From positions 1 through 47,842 of the forward strand of contig NZ_VJON01000019.1 in NCBI RefSeq assembly GCF_007556685.1: DNA of 47,842 nucleotides, read 5' to 3'. The DNA comes from Tepidimonas charontis. Its GTDB lineage: Bacteria > Pseudomonadota > Gammaproteobacteria > Burkholderiales > Burkholderiaceae_C. Positions 47,595-47,842 of the stretch are shown here, in pieces. How positions within the stretch are numbered: the stretch's first letter is position 1; each line of letters opens with the position of its first letter. The notes beneath the pieces were generated by a model. The model did not search any database and was not told the origin of the DNA. It was given only the letters and a program-made list of their open reading frames with translations. The translations under genes and the position numbers were made by a program.

Positions 47595-47665
47595 TGTCAA
47601 GGCAAAGTAGAAATGTCCGCCCTCTGAGCAAGTTAGAAATGTCCGGTTTGACGCCGAAGGTATGT

Positions 47666-47699
47666 CCTCATGGGCTGGCCCATGGGCCAGCCCATGAGG
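47666..47699. terminator. 34-base perfect palindrome at the transposase stop codon
   Basis: The sequence from CCTCATGGGCTGG to its complement, centred on CCATGG at 47682/47683, is self-complementary over all 34 bases and contains the transposase stop codon. It would fold in RNA from either strand, so it may insulate the IS from outside transcription. Confidence 0.6.
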
Positions 47700-47842
47700 G
47701 CGGAGCGCTGAAGAGACGACGCCAGGGGTGCTCAGGGCCGGGACACCATGGCTGTTTGACTTGGCGCGCTTTGAGGATGTCATCCACCCGCGCATTGAGC
47801 GTCTTGTCATCGACGGCGCTGGGGGTGGCTGGAGCAGGATCG
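47668..47842 (-). CDS. Transposase, C-terminal end only (partial)
   Basis: The last 57 residues or so are visible, ending ARVDDILKARQVKQPWCPGP and then EHPWRRLFSAPPS to a stop within the palindrome. The HPWR tail is seen in integrase-core transposases. Too little remains to assign a family or to tell whether the gene is intact. Confidence 0.55.
   Translation of the reverse strand, partial: DPAPATPSAVDDKTLNARVDDILKARQVKQPWCPGPEHPWRRLFSAPPSWAGPWASP

Larger units (their letters stand above)
47595..47842 (-). mobile_element. Insertion sequence, one end (continues beyond window)
   Basis: The end starts with TGTCAAGGCAAAG at 47595. TAGAAATGTCCG occurs twice, at 47608-47619 and 47634-47645 (26 bases apart), as expected for transposase sites in a multi-repeat end. 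The end of a transposase gene follows. The family is unresolved: repeated ends suggest an IS21-like plan, while the PEHPWRR ending of the transposase recalls integrase-core ISNCY/IS481-type enzymes. The other end lies outside the window. Confidence 0.75.

Overview
The window joins a GC-rich betaproteobacterial chromosome (best guess Burkholderiales; the block folC-dedD-cvpA-purF-metZ, the run rpsO-pnp-quinone reductase-tpiA-secG-tRNA-Leu and the long-type argG all fit) to an integrated accessory element. No species can be named from the sequence alone. The element fills positions 1 to about 13268. It ends at a tyrosine recombinase gene lying against the 3' end of a tRNA-Leu(GAG) gene, and its left end is outside the window. 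From 13269 on, the DNA is ordinary housekeeping chromosome, ending in an insertion sequence that interrupts an acyl-CoA synthetase gene.

Element, left part (1-2344): a large direct repeat rich in stem-loops (1-634 and a shortened copy at 1895-2197), a small basic protein, a ParE/RelE-type toxin with a CopG/RHH antitoxin, and a hypothetical gene ending in 21-bp tandem repeats. Element, centre (2345-5715): four genes, two of them with clearly more A/T-ending codons than the chromosome. They encode an acidic 151-residue protein, an orphan Cas7f (Csy3) homologue with no other cas gene or CRISPR array in view, a two-helix membrane protein that may be read from a leaderless mRNA, and an unrecognised 364-residue protein. 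Element, right part: a three-gene minus-strand unit (8311 to 5719) encodes a putative DNA-binding protein, a ParA/MinD-type ATPase and a coiled-coil membrane protein, in an order that recalls plasmid stbABC. It lies beside an array of roughly 101-bp degenerate repeats that could be its centromere. A plus-strand unit (8984-12016) encodes a leader peptide, two small exported proteins, an AlpA-like DNA-binding protein and a SNF2-family helicase. A conserved leader with two consecutive stem-loops precedes three of these genes. No relaxase, conjugation genes or virion genes are seen, so the type of element (integrated plasmid, ICE or IME) is open.

Chromosome: tRNA-Leu, secG, tpiA, quinone oxidoreductase, pnp and rpsO read leftwards, followed by a solute-binding protein and tsaD. 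A 1.5-kb-residue-class CheB-CheR-PAS-GGDEF-EAL signalling protein reads right. A tRNA cluster (Ala, then a duplicated Glu-Asp pair) lies just downstream of gltX, which is the last gene of the compact folC-dedD-cvpA-purF-metZ-gltX run. Then come pgi, ppc, an ArsC/Spx-like reductase, ppnP and argG (rightward), an alpha/beta hydrolase and murB (leftward), yajQ and a degenerate HD-GYP-like protein (rightward), and plsY, an aldo/keto reductase and the disrupted acyl-CoA synthetase (leftward).

The strongest candidate for an undescribed system is the orphan Cas7f gene with its acidic upstream partner. Next is the partition-like operon with its shared structured leaders and repeat array.
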